This document shows, one piece after another, positions 48,701 through 59,569 of a DNA stretch of 64,000 bases; position 1 is the stretch's first letter, and the number at the start of each line of letters is the position of its first letter. The stretch is from Polytrichum commune (lineage: Eukaryota; Streptophyta; Polytrichopsida; Polytrichales; Polytrichaceae): assembly GCA_950295325.1 (NCBI GenBank), contig OX485803.1, positions 1,676,001-1,740,000 of the forward strand, in the 5' to 3' direction. Below the pieces are notes generated by a model. It did not search any database. It was not told the origin of the DNA and worked only from the letters and a program-made list of their open reading frames with translations. The position numbers were made by a program, and so were the translations under genes.

Positions 48701-50103
48701 TACCCTCTACTAATTTTAAAGCCAAAGGAGTCTTGTCATTGTACATCATCGACGCCTCTTGTGTTGTTGTTGCTATTTCCCTTTGCACCGCCATTCAAGC
48801 TTGTATTAAAATAGAAGAGGGAGGGAATGATAACATAAAAAGGAATAGACAAACTCCCCAAACTTATCAATTAAGGATTGTGTAAGTTATTAACCTTGTA
48901 CAAGAATTGGGTAATACATCCAAAGTAAGAGGGTACCACATATTATTTTGTCGTCTATTGAGGCACGCATCAAAGTATGAAACATGTAGAAGTTCTTAGA
49001 AATCTTGAAACTGGAGAGTACCAAATGTTTTTATCATGTGAAGTTTGTGAACCAAATTTGTCTTCACATGGACTCTCTCCATGGACCTACACAAAAATGA
49101 TAATATTAAACAACATTAAAAATTTGAAGATTGACAATTCAGAATCTAGACAAACAATCACATGCTAATATTAAACAAGAAGTTTTCTTGGAATATGAAC
49201 ATGTTCACGTCATGCATAGCTTCAAACAATACACCCACAAAACCGTTTGGATCCAAGAATATGCAATCAACCATGTAGTGTCACTCTAGGTCATCACAAT
49301 GAAGTAATCAATATGACACCTTCAAGCACTCACCCTATGAATGTTTTCCCATACCTAAAACATTTTGCCTTTGAAAACGCCTAATTTAGCATCGGTTTTC
49401 AAATACAACTCAAATGAGTCATTAAATTCTTGCCACTGCTCATCCTATAAATCATAAGTGTTTTGTGTGAGCAACCCCACTCTCCCTTTGTCATTTATGA
49501 TGGAATTGTATAGTACCCTATTGCCTTCACAATATTTATTAACAAACTCATTCTCCATTAATTAAACATCCATCTCTAGTATAGGTCTAACCAATAGCAA
49601 TGGTTCTAGGCAATAAAGAAGCATACTAAAAACGAGATATTATTGCAGGTTTTATGCATAAATTCGCAATCGATTGATTTAAGTTTGTATTTTGAGAAAT
49701 TTTCATGTACAAAACACTGTCATCCACATCCTCCAATCCTACCGGAAACACGCTTGAAGGGCAAGTGTTGACATTTTCCTCTCAATTACACGAGAATAGA
49801 TGTAAAACTATATGAAAAATTTATGATATAAAAAATGCTCAACATTTTAAGGTGGTTGAGGGGTTGGCCACCACCCCAAACCCCTCTTAAGTATACACAA
49901 ACCAATTTAGGCCTAGGCTTCAAGCCTCATGGTCTAGGAAGGTATGGATTGATGCAATAAGGTATATAAATACATGGAGGTATCGAAGTGCACTAAGTAC
50001 GTAAGTACGGAGTATAGATACCCAGAGGTTTCGAAGTCTACCAATATACCGAAGTCCAACAAAGGTATTGAATACACACATGGTTTAGGGAAAGGGTCAC
50101 ATC
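42738..50103. other. non-genic stretch with unrecognised coding remnants
   Basis: No supported gene. Frames at 42940-43386 (148 codons, +) and 47110-47391 plus 47394-47576 (+) have no motif I recognise. On -, segments between about 49000 and 47900 read as short exon-like pieces separated by AG-ended AT-rich gaps (for example one containing GEGKNFKKGNQRYKEE near 48650-48710), suggesting an eroded gene with stops. A TATA-like 'cctatataaagag' lies at about 43890. Confidence 0.35.
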
Positions 50104-50526
50104 TATGGAATACAATATGCACAGCAGCTTGGCGTTGGTTGCAGCTATCGACGTTGCCGCAGCCTCGTGCTCGCGATTGCAACTCGGCGCTCACTGCAGC
50201 CTGGCGCCTGCAAACCCTAAACCGGCCCGTCCTCGTTGACGGGCGGCTACCGTGGTAACCAGTTGCCAAGCATCGCCCAGGCAGCCAAACCTACTCGAGG
50301 AAAATGCCAGGGTTATGACGTCCCCTCCCCAAACAGACGGGGACACATAGAAAATCGCATCAAACATACAAACTCATGATCTGAGATCCATTTCAAATCG
50401 CATCACACACAAAAACTCATGATGTGAGTGTCATTTTACATCTCATCACACACACAAACTCATGAGCAAATCAACCTCAAGGGCCAAATATGTGATAACT
50501 CATCGCATCACACACAAATACTCACC
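50104..50526 (+). repeat. left outer arm of the foldback-like element
   Basis: Matches 60788-61726 in inverse orientation once the MITE there is removed. It includes a GC-rich outer part ('cctaaaccggcccgtcctcg' near 50215) and, at about 50345-50520, three to four diverged units of about 46 bp built on 'cgcatcacacacaaaaactcatgat'-type sequence. It holds the empty site (50305-50312, TGCCAGGG) of the MITE inserted in the opposite arm. Confidence 0.85.
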
Positions 50527-50966
50527 AAGTGGAACGAGCCACGGCGGTAACAAGCCATGGAGGATCCACTCAGTCGAGTGGATCCTCGAGTGGAACATGG
50601 CGAGGATCCACTCGACCGAGGGGAACGAGCCACGGCGGTAACCAGCCGTGGAGTATCCACTCGGTCGAGTGGATCCTTGCCATGTTCCACTCGAGGATCC
50701 ACTCGACCGAGTGGATCCTTGCCGTGTTCCACTCGAGGATCCACTCGACCGAGTGGAATGAGCCACGGAGATCACCAGCCATGAAGGATCCACTCGGTCG
50801 AGTGGATCCTCATCGTGTTCCACTCAATCGAGTGGAACGAGCCACGGAGGTAACCAGCCGTGGAGGATCCACTCGGTCAGGTGGATCCTCGTCGTGTTCC
50901 ACCGGACCGAGTGGAACGAGCCACGGCGGTAACCAGCCGTTGAGAATCCACTCGACTGAGTGGATC
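50527..50966 (+). repeat. 79-bp palindrome-rich minisatellite, left segment
   Basis: Tandem units built from GGATCCACTCGGTCGAGTGG, a GTTCCACTCGACCGAGTGGAA palindrome with minor variation, and GCCACGGCGGTAACCAGCCG. Each unit contains two palindromes around CTCGRYCGAG. Most frames are open through the array, so the apparent open frames here (up to 146 codons) are not evidence of genes. Confidence 0.9.
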
Positions 50967-51154
50967 TGAGAAAACTAGAACTGAGACCGGAGGCAAGTGA
51001 GACAGAAACATTGTCTGGAACACAACTGTTCAATTGTGAGTGAGAAACTCACTGGTATAAGTACATGAGAAAATAACCTAGAGCTGAAGAGAAACCCTAA
51101 AGTAAAAGGTAAAACACTAATGGTAACTGGGATGTGGGCATAAACGGTTCAACA
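50967..51154 (-). repeat. 3' LTR of copia 1
   Basis: 188 bp, with TG...CA ends on the element strand and 4 differences from the 5' LTR at 56395-56582. It lies about 80 bp upstream of the antisense frame at 51235, so its plus strand could hold that frame's promoter. Confidence 0.95.
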
Positions 51155-51161
51155 CCCCCTC
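51155..51161 (-). other. polypurine tract of copia 1
   Basis: GAGGGGG on the element strand abuts the 3' LTR start TGTTG, as expected for the plus-strand primer. Confidence 0.85.
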
Positions 51162-51234
51162 GTGCACACAAGCCCACTAGTTGAAATTTGAAGCAGAGGG
51201 GAGTCAAGCAAGCTGCTCGTCACGTGTGTCGGTG

Positions 51235-51972
51235 ATGGATTTGAGGCTGCAAGAGGTCACTTGGGTCCGCCTACTGTCGCTCCTGGTATGGACAATTTTG
51301 ATGATGTTGAAGCGGGGACTGTCTCAATTGATCGATGTAATCGAGAGGCGAGTCTTCGTGGAGAGCAATCAGACCAAAAAGGAGGAGAAGAGTCAGAGAG
51401 GAGAGGGAGAGAAGGTCACGCTATTGCCCCCTCTGAGCGACCAATTAGTGCTTTCGAAAGTCTGGCCGCTTCTGCATAAGCAGGTGAATGTGTCTCTATT
51501 GTGGAGACTTTGGAGGGTCAACAAGGCCTGGAAGAGAAGTGTGAGTAACAGTCTTGAGTGGGCAGCCCTTGAGATGGTTAGGGTCGACTCTCCCGGTTAC
51601 TTAAGATATCTTCGAGAGCGCCGCGAGCGTCGACCATCCTTGCTGGAGCGCGTCGAGAGTGAGAGGAGGTTGATTGCGGTGCTGCTTGCCGAGAATGTGG
51701 TCGAAAGTTTGGCACAGTCGGAGTCGATTGTGCGACGAGAGACCAGTGGCGAAAGAGGTTCGGTAGGAGCATGGAGAGGAGATTCTCGAACGGAGGAGGT
51801 GGAGAGTCCTTTTAATGTTGGGTACACAGGACTGATTGGTTTCGAGGAATTTAGAAGTGAGAGAGATGACGGGATTTGTTGGTGTGAGGAATTAGATTTC
51901 GAAGCAAACGCTTCTTCGTCCGAGAGTTTAGTTAGGGTGTATTACCCTCGTCATACAGTGAGAGGTGGATGA
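51235..51972 (+). CDS. antisense F-box-like protein encoded within copia 1
   Basis: A 245-residue frame on the strand opposite to the retrotransposon, between pol and the 3' LTR, overlapping the pol tail by 22 bases end to end. Residues about 9-27 are a hydrophobic helix (VRLLSLLVWTILMML), followed by a charged linker and residues about 64-104 resembling an F-box (LPPLSDQLVLSKVWPLL, then LLWRLWRVNKAWKRSV). The C-terminal third is acidic and ends near YYPRH. ATG 51235 is chosen because the related frame in copia 2 starts at the same MDLRL. An F-box would suggest binding to SKP1/SCF ubiquitin ligases; that is inference from a short motif. Expression is unproven. The alternative is a chance open frame, which the related copy makes unlikely. 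Confidence 0.7.
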   Translation: MDLRLQEVTWVRLLSLLVWTILMMLKRGLSQLIDVIERRVFVESNQTKKEEKSQRGEGEKVTLLPPLSDQLVLSKVWPLLHKQVNVSLLWRLWRVNKAWKRSVSNSLEWAALEMVRVDSPGYLRYLRERRERRPSLLERVESERRLIAVLLAENVVESLAQSESIVRRETSGERGSVGAWRGDSRTEEVESPFNVGYTGLIGFEEFRSERDDGICWCEELDFEANASSSESLVRVYYPRHTVRGG

Positions 51973-54900
51973 CTAAGATGGCTGAGAAGGTGAAATTTCT
52001 CTCGGCATTCTTCAAATTTGGTCCTGCCAAGAGATTTCGTTAGGAGATCTGCAGGTTGCTCTCGGGAAGAAATGAATTCAACCCTGATAGAGTTGTTTTC
52101 AATCTTTTGACGAGTAAAATGGTAATCAATTTCAAAATGTTTGAACTTCTCATGAAAGACAGGATTGTAGCTAAGTTTAATGCTACTCTGATTGTCACAA
52201 AAGAGGTAGGTAGGCTTGTCATCCAAAAATTTGAGCTCTTTTAGTAATCTTCGAATCCAGATTGCTTCACATGAGCATTGAGCAAGTGCTCTATACTCCG
52301 ATTCGCAAGAGGAATGGGATGTACTGGATTGTTTCTTTGAATTCCAAGAAATCGGGGAATTTCCTAGAAAGAAAATGTAGGCCCCAACTGAGATCCTGTC
52401 GTCGATATCCTGACCGTAGTCAGCATTAGTGTACCCATGTAGGCGATTTTCCTCCCCTTGTTTAAAAAACAAGCCTAAGCCTGGGTACCTGCATATGTAT
52501 CTCAGAATGTGTTTTGCGGCTTGAAGATGGGCCTCTTGAGGATTCTGCATGAACCGGCTGACAACACTGACTGCGTGGGTGATGTCCGGACGAGTTTTGG
52601 TCAAGAAGAGAAGTTTTCCCACTAGCATGCGGTAGAGAGTTGCGTCGACTAGAGGTGTAGAAGAATCTTTTGAGAGAGTCATACCTTCAGGAAGAGGAGT
52701 GTGAGATGGGGAGCACTGCTCCATGTTGAATTGTTGGAGGATACTTAATGCGTATTCCGTCTGGTGCATGTGGAGACCGGAGAAGTTGCGGTCAAACTGC
52801 ACTCCGAGATATCGTTGGATTGGTCCAATATCATGAGTTTTGAAATTTTGGTGTAGATGTCGCTTAAGTTGAGTGATGTGTCGAATGTTGCTTCCTGTGA
52901 TGAGAATGTCGTCTACGTAGACTAAAAGTGCGATGATGTCAGAACCAAAATGTGCAAAGTAAAGATTGGGGTCGGACTTGGATTGAGTGAGGTGCCATTC
53001 TAGGAGGGCAGTGTGTAGACGAGCGTACCATGCTCTAGGACTTTGTCGGAGTCCATAGAGGGATTTGTGCAGCTTGCTGACGAGGTGTTCAGCTCCAGGG
53101 ATGATGAAGCCCGGTGGTTGGTGCATATACACGTCTTCGCGAAGAATGCCATTTAAAAATGCAGTGAGGACGTCCAATTGGTGAATGGGCCAATTGAGGT
53201 GTACTGCAATGGCTATTAGTATGCGAATTGTCTCCCAGCGGACAGCGGTAGCAAATGTGTCGAGGAAGTCAATTCCATCATGTTGTTCAAAGCCACGAGC
53301 TACCAGTCTCGCTTTGTAGCGTGTGGAGTTGCCATTAGCACCAGGTTTGATTTTGTAAACCCACCGAGAGGAAATTGCGCGCTTGTCCGCAGGGAGGGGA
53401 ACCAACGTCCAGGTGTTGTTGCTGTTGATGAAGTCGATTTCTGTTTGCATGGCCGCCAACCAGTGAGGATTGGTATGAGTTTGTTTGAAGGTGAGGTGAT
53501 CAGTTGTAACTTCAGGGGAAAAATCTTGAAATTCAATATGCGCAGCAAAATCCAGTAAATGGCGTGGAAAACGCCGTATGCGTTCGGATCGCCTAGGGAA
53601 GTCACTCGCTGGAGGGGGTTGAGAAATTGAGGGAGGGTTGGTGTTGGAAGTCGACTCAGAGAGGTCGGTGTCGGAAGGTGACGTCGAGATTTGAATCGGT
53701 TGTGGGTTGACTAACGTGGGTGGACTGGGAGGCTCATTCGAGACTTCAGGAGTGGATGGAGGCGGTTGATTTCCCAGCAATACTCTGGATTCTTCAAGTC
53801 GAGTGGGTGCTGGAATATAGACAGCATTGGAGGGTTCTATGGGTGTAGGGTTGAGGTTTGAATTGAGAGAATTCTCTTCATCAATGAAGATGTCTCTCGA
53901 AATAAAAACCTTGTTAGTTGAAGGGCGATAACATCTATACGCTTTAGCTGATTCATCAAAGCTAAGGAGTATGCATTGTTCGGAACGTGGGTCAAGTTTT
54001 GACTTAGAAGGTTTGGGAATATGCGAGAAAGCAGGAGACCCAAAAATACGGAGATGAGTTATGGAGGGTTTCAAACCTGAGAAAAGTTCGTTAGGTGTCA
54101 TGTCTGGATGACACTTTGTTGATCGAAGGTTTAAGATGTCTCCTGCCGCTTTGACAGCTTCACCCCAGAGATGGCCAGGAAGCGATTTGTCTAGGAGGAG
54201 ACATCTTGTGATGTCAAGTAAGGAGCGATTTCGCCTCTCAGCCACACCGTTCCGTTGTGGCGTATAAGGCGGGATGAGTTCGCGAGAGATGCCTTTGGTG
54301 GAGCAAAAAACATGGAAGGCTTTTGACGTGTACTCTCCACCATTGTCAGTTCGAAGTGTTTGTACACGCTTTCCTGTAGAGTTTTCGATGAAGTGGACGA
54401 ATTGCTGGAATTTAGCCAGCACATGGTTTTTGTGTGAGATAAAATAAATCCAAATTTTCTTGGAAAAATCATCAACAAAGGTAACGAAAAACTTAGCACC
54501 ACCTGTGGATTGAACTCGGAAGGGGCCACAGACGTCCGAGTGGATTAGCTCGAGAATTTTTGAAGCGTGATGAGTTGTTTCTTTCGGCATCTTCGATCTG
54601 GCTCGTTTGCCCAATTGACAGCTGCCACAAGTGTGCTTTGTAAACTGTAATGGAGGCAACCCTTTTACAGCTGCGGAATTGATCATTCGCTGTAACCCTC
54701 GTGTGTGAAAGTGGCCAAGGCGTTTATGCCAGAGGGCTGCTTTAGACAAAAGGCGAAGGGAATTGATTTCAGGCCCTTAGGTTGGTGAGACCCCTTTGAG
54801 TCTGTATAAGCCTTTGGTAGCTTCCCTTGGAGCAAATGCTTCAATCGCGAGGGAGAAGTTGTTAATGACAAAACAACCCTCTGATCTGAATATGAGTGTT

Positions 54901-56330
54901 TTATTCTGATCCGTCAAGGATCCGACACTGAGAAGGTTTTTGGTAATGCCAAGGGTATACAAAACAGAAGAGATGTTTATTTTTCCTGATAGAAATCGTA
55001 CATCGATATTTCCGACGCCGGTCACAGTATGATTCTGTCCATCTGTTGATCTTACTTGAGATCCACTGGTTTGTTGCAGAGAAGAAAAAACTGAGGGGTC
55101 ACCGGACACATGGTGAGTGGCCCCTGAATCTAAGTACCAAGAACTAGTCTGTTGTGGTGTTTCTACTAGGTTGAGCTCAACTAGACACGCGTCTATGACT
55201 TGATCAACAGTTTCAAAACTGTCTGGATCTTGATCTTGCTTGAAAGGGTCAGGTTCCTCCAAGTGATGTACCTGTCCACTCAGAGTGCGGTTGCGCCGCT
55301 CCAGAAGCTTGTTTTCGTAATCCTTCATGCGGTCAAGAATAGATCTGAGGTCACATTCGCGTTCGAAATGGCCATCTAGTCCGCAGAAGTTGCAACAGTC
55401 GGTTCTCGGTTTATCAGGCCCCCTGGATTTGAATCTTGGCTGGTACGTCATTTGCTGGTTCCGACCTTGTGTCGCAGTAGGGTGAGTGCCGACTTGTTGA
55501 TGTTGACTTGCGTACCTAAGCGCGTGTTGTCCTCCCGAATCTGTGAAGTTGGAAGATCGCGGGTTCGATGATCTTCCTAAGTCGGTGTAGCGCCTGTGTG
55601 CGTGAGTGTGTCTGGCGTTCGGTGTCTAACGGAAGTTGTTGAACCGTTGGTTCGACTGTGGACGCCAGTTTTGTAGGAAGAGAGCTTCACCATCGTCCTT
55701 CTGTTGTTCTTCCATCTTTAACGCTGTCTCTTCCGAAATCAATTTTGCTTCAAGTTGTTCATATGTAGGCAGAGTCTGAGCGGAGATCTGCATTCTCTTA
55801 AAAATTTCGTACTCCTTGGGAAGGTGTTTGAGTGTCTAATACACTATAATGTCCTCAGGGATATTTACCTCTACCTCTTCTAAGAGGTTTGCGACTTCCT
55901 TTACCTCAGTGAGGTGTACATCCATAGAGATTGACTCAGTTTTTCTAAGAGCAAAAAATTTCTCTATGAGCATTACACGTCTTGGACCGCTGTCAGATTC
56001 GTATCTGGCCTTCAAACCTGTCCAACATTCGTAAGGGTCGTCGTAGCGTCGAAGAAGCTTGAGCACGTTGTTCTTCACATTGCTGTTGATGATACTCATG
56101 ACTTGCTGGCGCGCCATCTTCTCTTCTTGGCTCATGATTTTTGGTGGCGGCGTGATGCAGTAACGGAATCGCCCGTCTTTCTGTAGCAAATTTTTCATTC
56201 TGTAGGCCCAGGTCCCGAAGTTGTTGCCGCCCTCCAAGTGATAGGTTTCGGGGAGTCCACTATCACCTGTCATTACAAAATGCCTATTGTCTTGTACGCT
56301 AATCTCAGATTCTATCTCGGTTGCAGACAT
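51951..56330 (-). pseudogene. copia 1 gag-pol polyprotein with three in-frame stops
   Basis: One reading frame of 1460 codons from ATG 56330, broken only by stops at 55836-55838, 55626-55628 and 54777-54779; no frameshift. Order: Gag (residues about 1-300), zinc knuckle C-x2-C-x4-H-x4-C (about 313-326), protease DSGA (about 401), GAG-pre-integrase LWHKRLGH, integrase with HSDVCGP, LRTDNGGEY and the later Glu, reverse transcriptase with YVDD (52910-52921), and RNase H. The RNase H motif reads TNAD where copia elements usually have D-A-D, possibly a lost catalytic Asp. All three stops could come from C-to-T changes on the coding strand, as expected for deaminated methylcytosine. It makes and integrates the element's DNA in a virus-like particle; this copy is non-autonomous. 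Confidence 0.95.
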
Positions 56331-56382
56331 CCTCGAGAGAAACGGTGGATCTACTCTTCTATGTTGTCGTTCTACATAGCCT

Positions 56383-56394
56383 GCTCTGATACCA
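56383..56394 (-). other. primer-binding site of copia 1
   Basis: TGGTATCAGAGC on the element strand, immediately after the 5' LTR, complementary to the 3' end of plant initiator tRNA-Met, the usual copia primer. Confidence 0.95.
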
Positions 56395-56582
56395 TGAGAA
56401 AACTAGAACTGAGACCGGAGGCAAGTGAGACAGAAACACTGTCTGGAACACAACTGTTCGATTGTGAGTGAGAAGCTCACTGGTATACGTACATGAGAAA
56501 ATAACCTAGAGCTGAAGAGAAACCCTAAAGTAAAAGGTAAAACACTAATGGTAACTGGGATGTGGGCATAAACGGTTCAACA
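56395..56582 (-). repeat. 5' LTR of copia 1
   Basis: 188 bp, near-identical to 50967-51154. It is followed directly by the GGATC target duplication and the 79-bp array. Confidence 0.95.
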
Positions 56583-57170
56583 GGATCCACTCGACCGAGT
56601 GGAATGAGCCACGGCGATCACCAGCCATGAAGGATCCACTCGGTCGAGTGGATCCTCATCGTGTTCCACTCAACCGAGTGGAACGAGCCACGGAGGTAAC
56701 CAGCCGTGGAGGATCCACTCGGTCGGGTGGATCCTCGCCGTGTTCCACCGGACCGAGTGGAATGAGCCACGGCGGCAACCAGCCATGAAGGATCCATTTG
56801 GTCGAGGGGATCCTCATCGTGTTCCACTGGAGGATCCGCTCGACCGAGTGGAACGACCCACGGCGGTAATCAGCCATGGAGGATCCACTCGGTCGAGTGG
56901 ATCCTTGCCGTGTTCCACTCGACTGAGTGGAATGAGCCACAGCGGTAACCAACTGTGGAGGATCCACTCGGTCGAGTGGATCCTTGCCGTGTTCCACTTG
57001 ACCGAGTGGAACGACCCACGGCGGTAACCAGCCGTGGAGGATCCACTTGGTCAAGTGGATCCTCGTCGTGTTCCACTCGACCGAGTGGAACGACCCACGG
57101 CGGTAACCAATCGTGGAGGATCCACTAGGTCGAGTGGATCCTCGTCGTGTTCCTCTCAACCGAGTTTGGC
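56583..57170 (+). repeat. 79-bp palindrome-rich minisatellite, middle segment
   Basis: About seven units continuing the array that copia 1 interrupted. Consecutive 79-bp units start with GGATCC at about 56879 and 56958. Units differ at scattered positions, mostly at CG dinucleotides (CG/CA/TG), which suggests methylation decay. Confidence 0.9.
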
Positions 57171-57435
57171 GCTCGCTGCTGCAACCTTATATGTTGTCAT
57201 GTCATGATGTCAGTCTCGCACTCCAAAGTCCGTCAAAGTCAGCTCCCCACAAAAACAATACTCCAGCTCTCACCTTCCGCCAAGAACTGTTACAATGTTC
57301 TAGCATCCGCACTTGCCACCCTTAAGTTCATGCTGATCTTTAGTGGTCTAAATCACCGCTTTAAACTACTAACTCTAAGCTCTACACATCCTGGATGGGC
57401 TCCGCAACCGTACTGTCAACCAAATACAGGCACCA

Positions 57436-59569
57436 CCATCTATTACTCACCTTCGAATTTTTGGGTCTCCTGTTTTTGCTCACATCCCAAAACCCTCTAG
57501 GACCAAATTAGACCCCCGCTCCAAAAAATGCATTCTTCTTAGCTTTGATGAAGCAGCTAAAGCTTACAAGTGCTATCGCCCCTCCACCAGAAAGATTTTT
57601 GTTTCCAAGGATATTGTCATTGACGAGGACAGTCTTTTCACTCCGGCACAGACACCGGAAACTCAATCTACTCTCCCAGCATATAATACACCTGCACCAA
57701 CTCGGATTGGAGAATCCCAGACTCTTCTCAACCTGCAGCCACAAAACTCTACTCCTGACCCACAGGACAGCCACCAAGTCCTCAAGCATCTACTCCCTTG
57801 CCAGACATACCGTAATTATCCTCACCTACTCTCAGCGGTGCTGATACTTCTTCACCTAGCCCCGAGGAAATTGCTTCCCTGCCCTCCTCACCAATTCTAG
57901 TAACCAATCCCCCTCGGCGGTCCGACCGCATCAAACGCTTCCCTCGACATCTCTACGACTTTTGCGGCTCACGTCGAGCTTGACCGTCCTGCCTCTATCC
58001 CTGAACTACAACCTGAACAACTCATTTTTCAACAAGTCCATACTAACCCTCACTAGAAAGCTGCCATGCAGGAAGAAATTGATTCTATATGCAGCAATAA
58101 TACTTGGACCTTGGTCGAACTTCCTCCTGACAAGAAAATAATCTCTTCCCGTTGGGTCTACAAGGTGAAGACAGGTAGCAACGGCAGTCTTCCTCGATAT
58201 AAAGCAAGATTAGTTGCTCGAGGTTTTGTACAGAAGGATGACATCGATTTTCTTGATACTTTTGCCCCTGTGGTTCGCTGGGAGACTATCCGAATTCTCA
58301 TTGCTATTGCTATTCACCTCAATTGGCCCATCCACCAGCTTGATGTTCTAACTGCCTTTCTGAATGGCATTCTAGAGGAGGACGTTTACATGCATCAGCC
58401 CCTTGGCTTCATCCAGAGAGGAGTTGAACACCTCGTGTGTAAACCTCACAAATCCCTCTACAAACTTCAACAAAGCCCACGCGCCTGGTATGCACGCCTT
58501 CATGCTGCCCTTCTTGCCTGGCGACTTATCCAATCCCACTCTGACCCTAACCTTTACTTCGCTCACGTAGGTAATGACACAATTGCTCTCTAGTCTATGT
58601 CGATGACATCCTTGTCACAGGAAGCAACCTCCGTCTCATCACCCAGCTCAATAATCACTTTCACTGCACATTCAAGACCAATGACCTCGGCCCCATTCAG
58701 AGGTACCTCGGTGTTCAATTCGACCGAGATTCTACTGGTCTTCGCATGCATCAGACGGAGTATGCTCTCAGCATTCTCCATCTCTTCAACATTGAGCACT
58801 GCACTCCATCCCACACCCCTCTTCCCGAGGGCCTCACCCTGTCCAAGGATTCTGCTACACCGCCTGTGAATGCCACCATCTACAGGATGCTTGTAGGTAA
58901 GCTATTGTTTCTCACTAAAAGTCGACCTGACATCACTCATGCTGTCAGTATAGTTAGCAGGTTCATGCAAAATCCCCAAGAAGCTCATTTACAAGCGGCC
59001 AAGCATGTCTTACGCTATGTGCGCCGTTACCTAGACATAGGCTTGTTTTTCAAACAAGGGGAGGAGAATCGTCTTCATGGGTACACCGACGCAGACTATG
59101 GCCAGGATATTGATGATAGAATTTTTGTAGGAGCATACATATTCTTCCTTGGAAATTCTCCTGTTTCCTGGAATTCTAAGAACCAGTCTAGTACTTCTAG
59201 GTCATCTTGTGAATCGGAATACATAGCTCTTGCTCAATGCTCATGTGAAGCCATATGGATTAGAAGACTGTTGGAAGAACTTAAAATCCTAGACAACAAG
59301 CCTACCCATCTTTTCTGCGACAACCAAAGCAACATCAAACTCAGTTACAATCCAGTTTTTCATGAAAAATCCAAACACTTTGAGATCGATTACCACTTTA
59401 CTCGTCAAAGGTAGAAAATAACACTATCAAAGTGGAGTTCATTCCATCTCAAGAACAACCGGCCGACCTTCTCACCAAATCGCTCAGGAGAATCAAATTC
59501 GAAGACTGCAGAAGGAAACTTCACCTCCGAAATAGCCTGACTGACTATCGTCAGACTCTCATCAAGTGA
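57436..59569 (+). pseudogene. copia 2 pol fragment (integrase end, RT, RNase H)
   Basis: Starts at the integrase C-terminal block THLRIFGSP, runs through a decayed linker, then reverse transcriptase and RNase H, about 80% identical by eye to copia 1 in the RT core. Lesions: frame loss in the linker (57660-58050), a TAG where copia 1 has the Trp of NPHW (about 58054), a one-base loss just before YVDD (58596-58607), and a frame break at about 59411 near the RNase H end. Copia 2 keeps TDAD in RNase H. It ends with TGA at 59567-59569. It cannot encode a working enzyme. Confidence 0.93.

Larger units (their letters stand above)
50967..56582 (-). mobile_element. full-length Ty1/copia retrotransposon (copia 1)
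   Basis: 5616 bp in minus orientation with two 188-bp LTRs that begin TGTTGAACC and end TTTTCTCA on the element strand. The LTRs differ at 4 positions by eye. A perfect 5-bp target duplication GGATC flanks it (50962-50966, 56583-56587). The primer site TGGTATCAGAGC follows the 5' LTR directly (56383-56394) and matches initiator tRNA-Met; a GAGGGGG polypurine tract precedes the 3' LTR (51155-51161). It inserted into the 79-bp array. Gag-pol occupies 51951-56330 on -, and an opposite-strand frame lies at 51235-51972. Order protease-integrase-RT-RNase H identifies Ty1/copia. Confidence 0.96.

Noticed and set aside
50345-50520. Short direct repeats with spacers, superficially like a CRISPR array
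   Set aside because: Units are diverged, about 46 bp and colinear without unique spacers, and the context is a plant transposon arm.
50500-51033. Several overlapping open frames of 69-146 codons on both strands
   Set aside because: They are read through the 79-bp tandem units and consist of repeated Ser/Thr/Gly/Arg patterns; openness follows from the repeat, not from coding selection.
51181-51234. Eighteen-codon extension of the antisense frame in copia 1
   Set aside because: It begins with TTG, and the related copia 2 protein starts at the residue aligned with ATG 51235.
56618-57325. Open frames up to 167 codons in the second array segment
   Set aside because: Same cause: the 79-bp units are free of stops in several frames.
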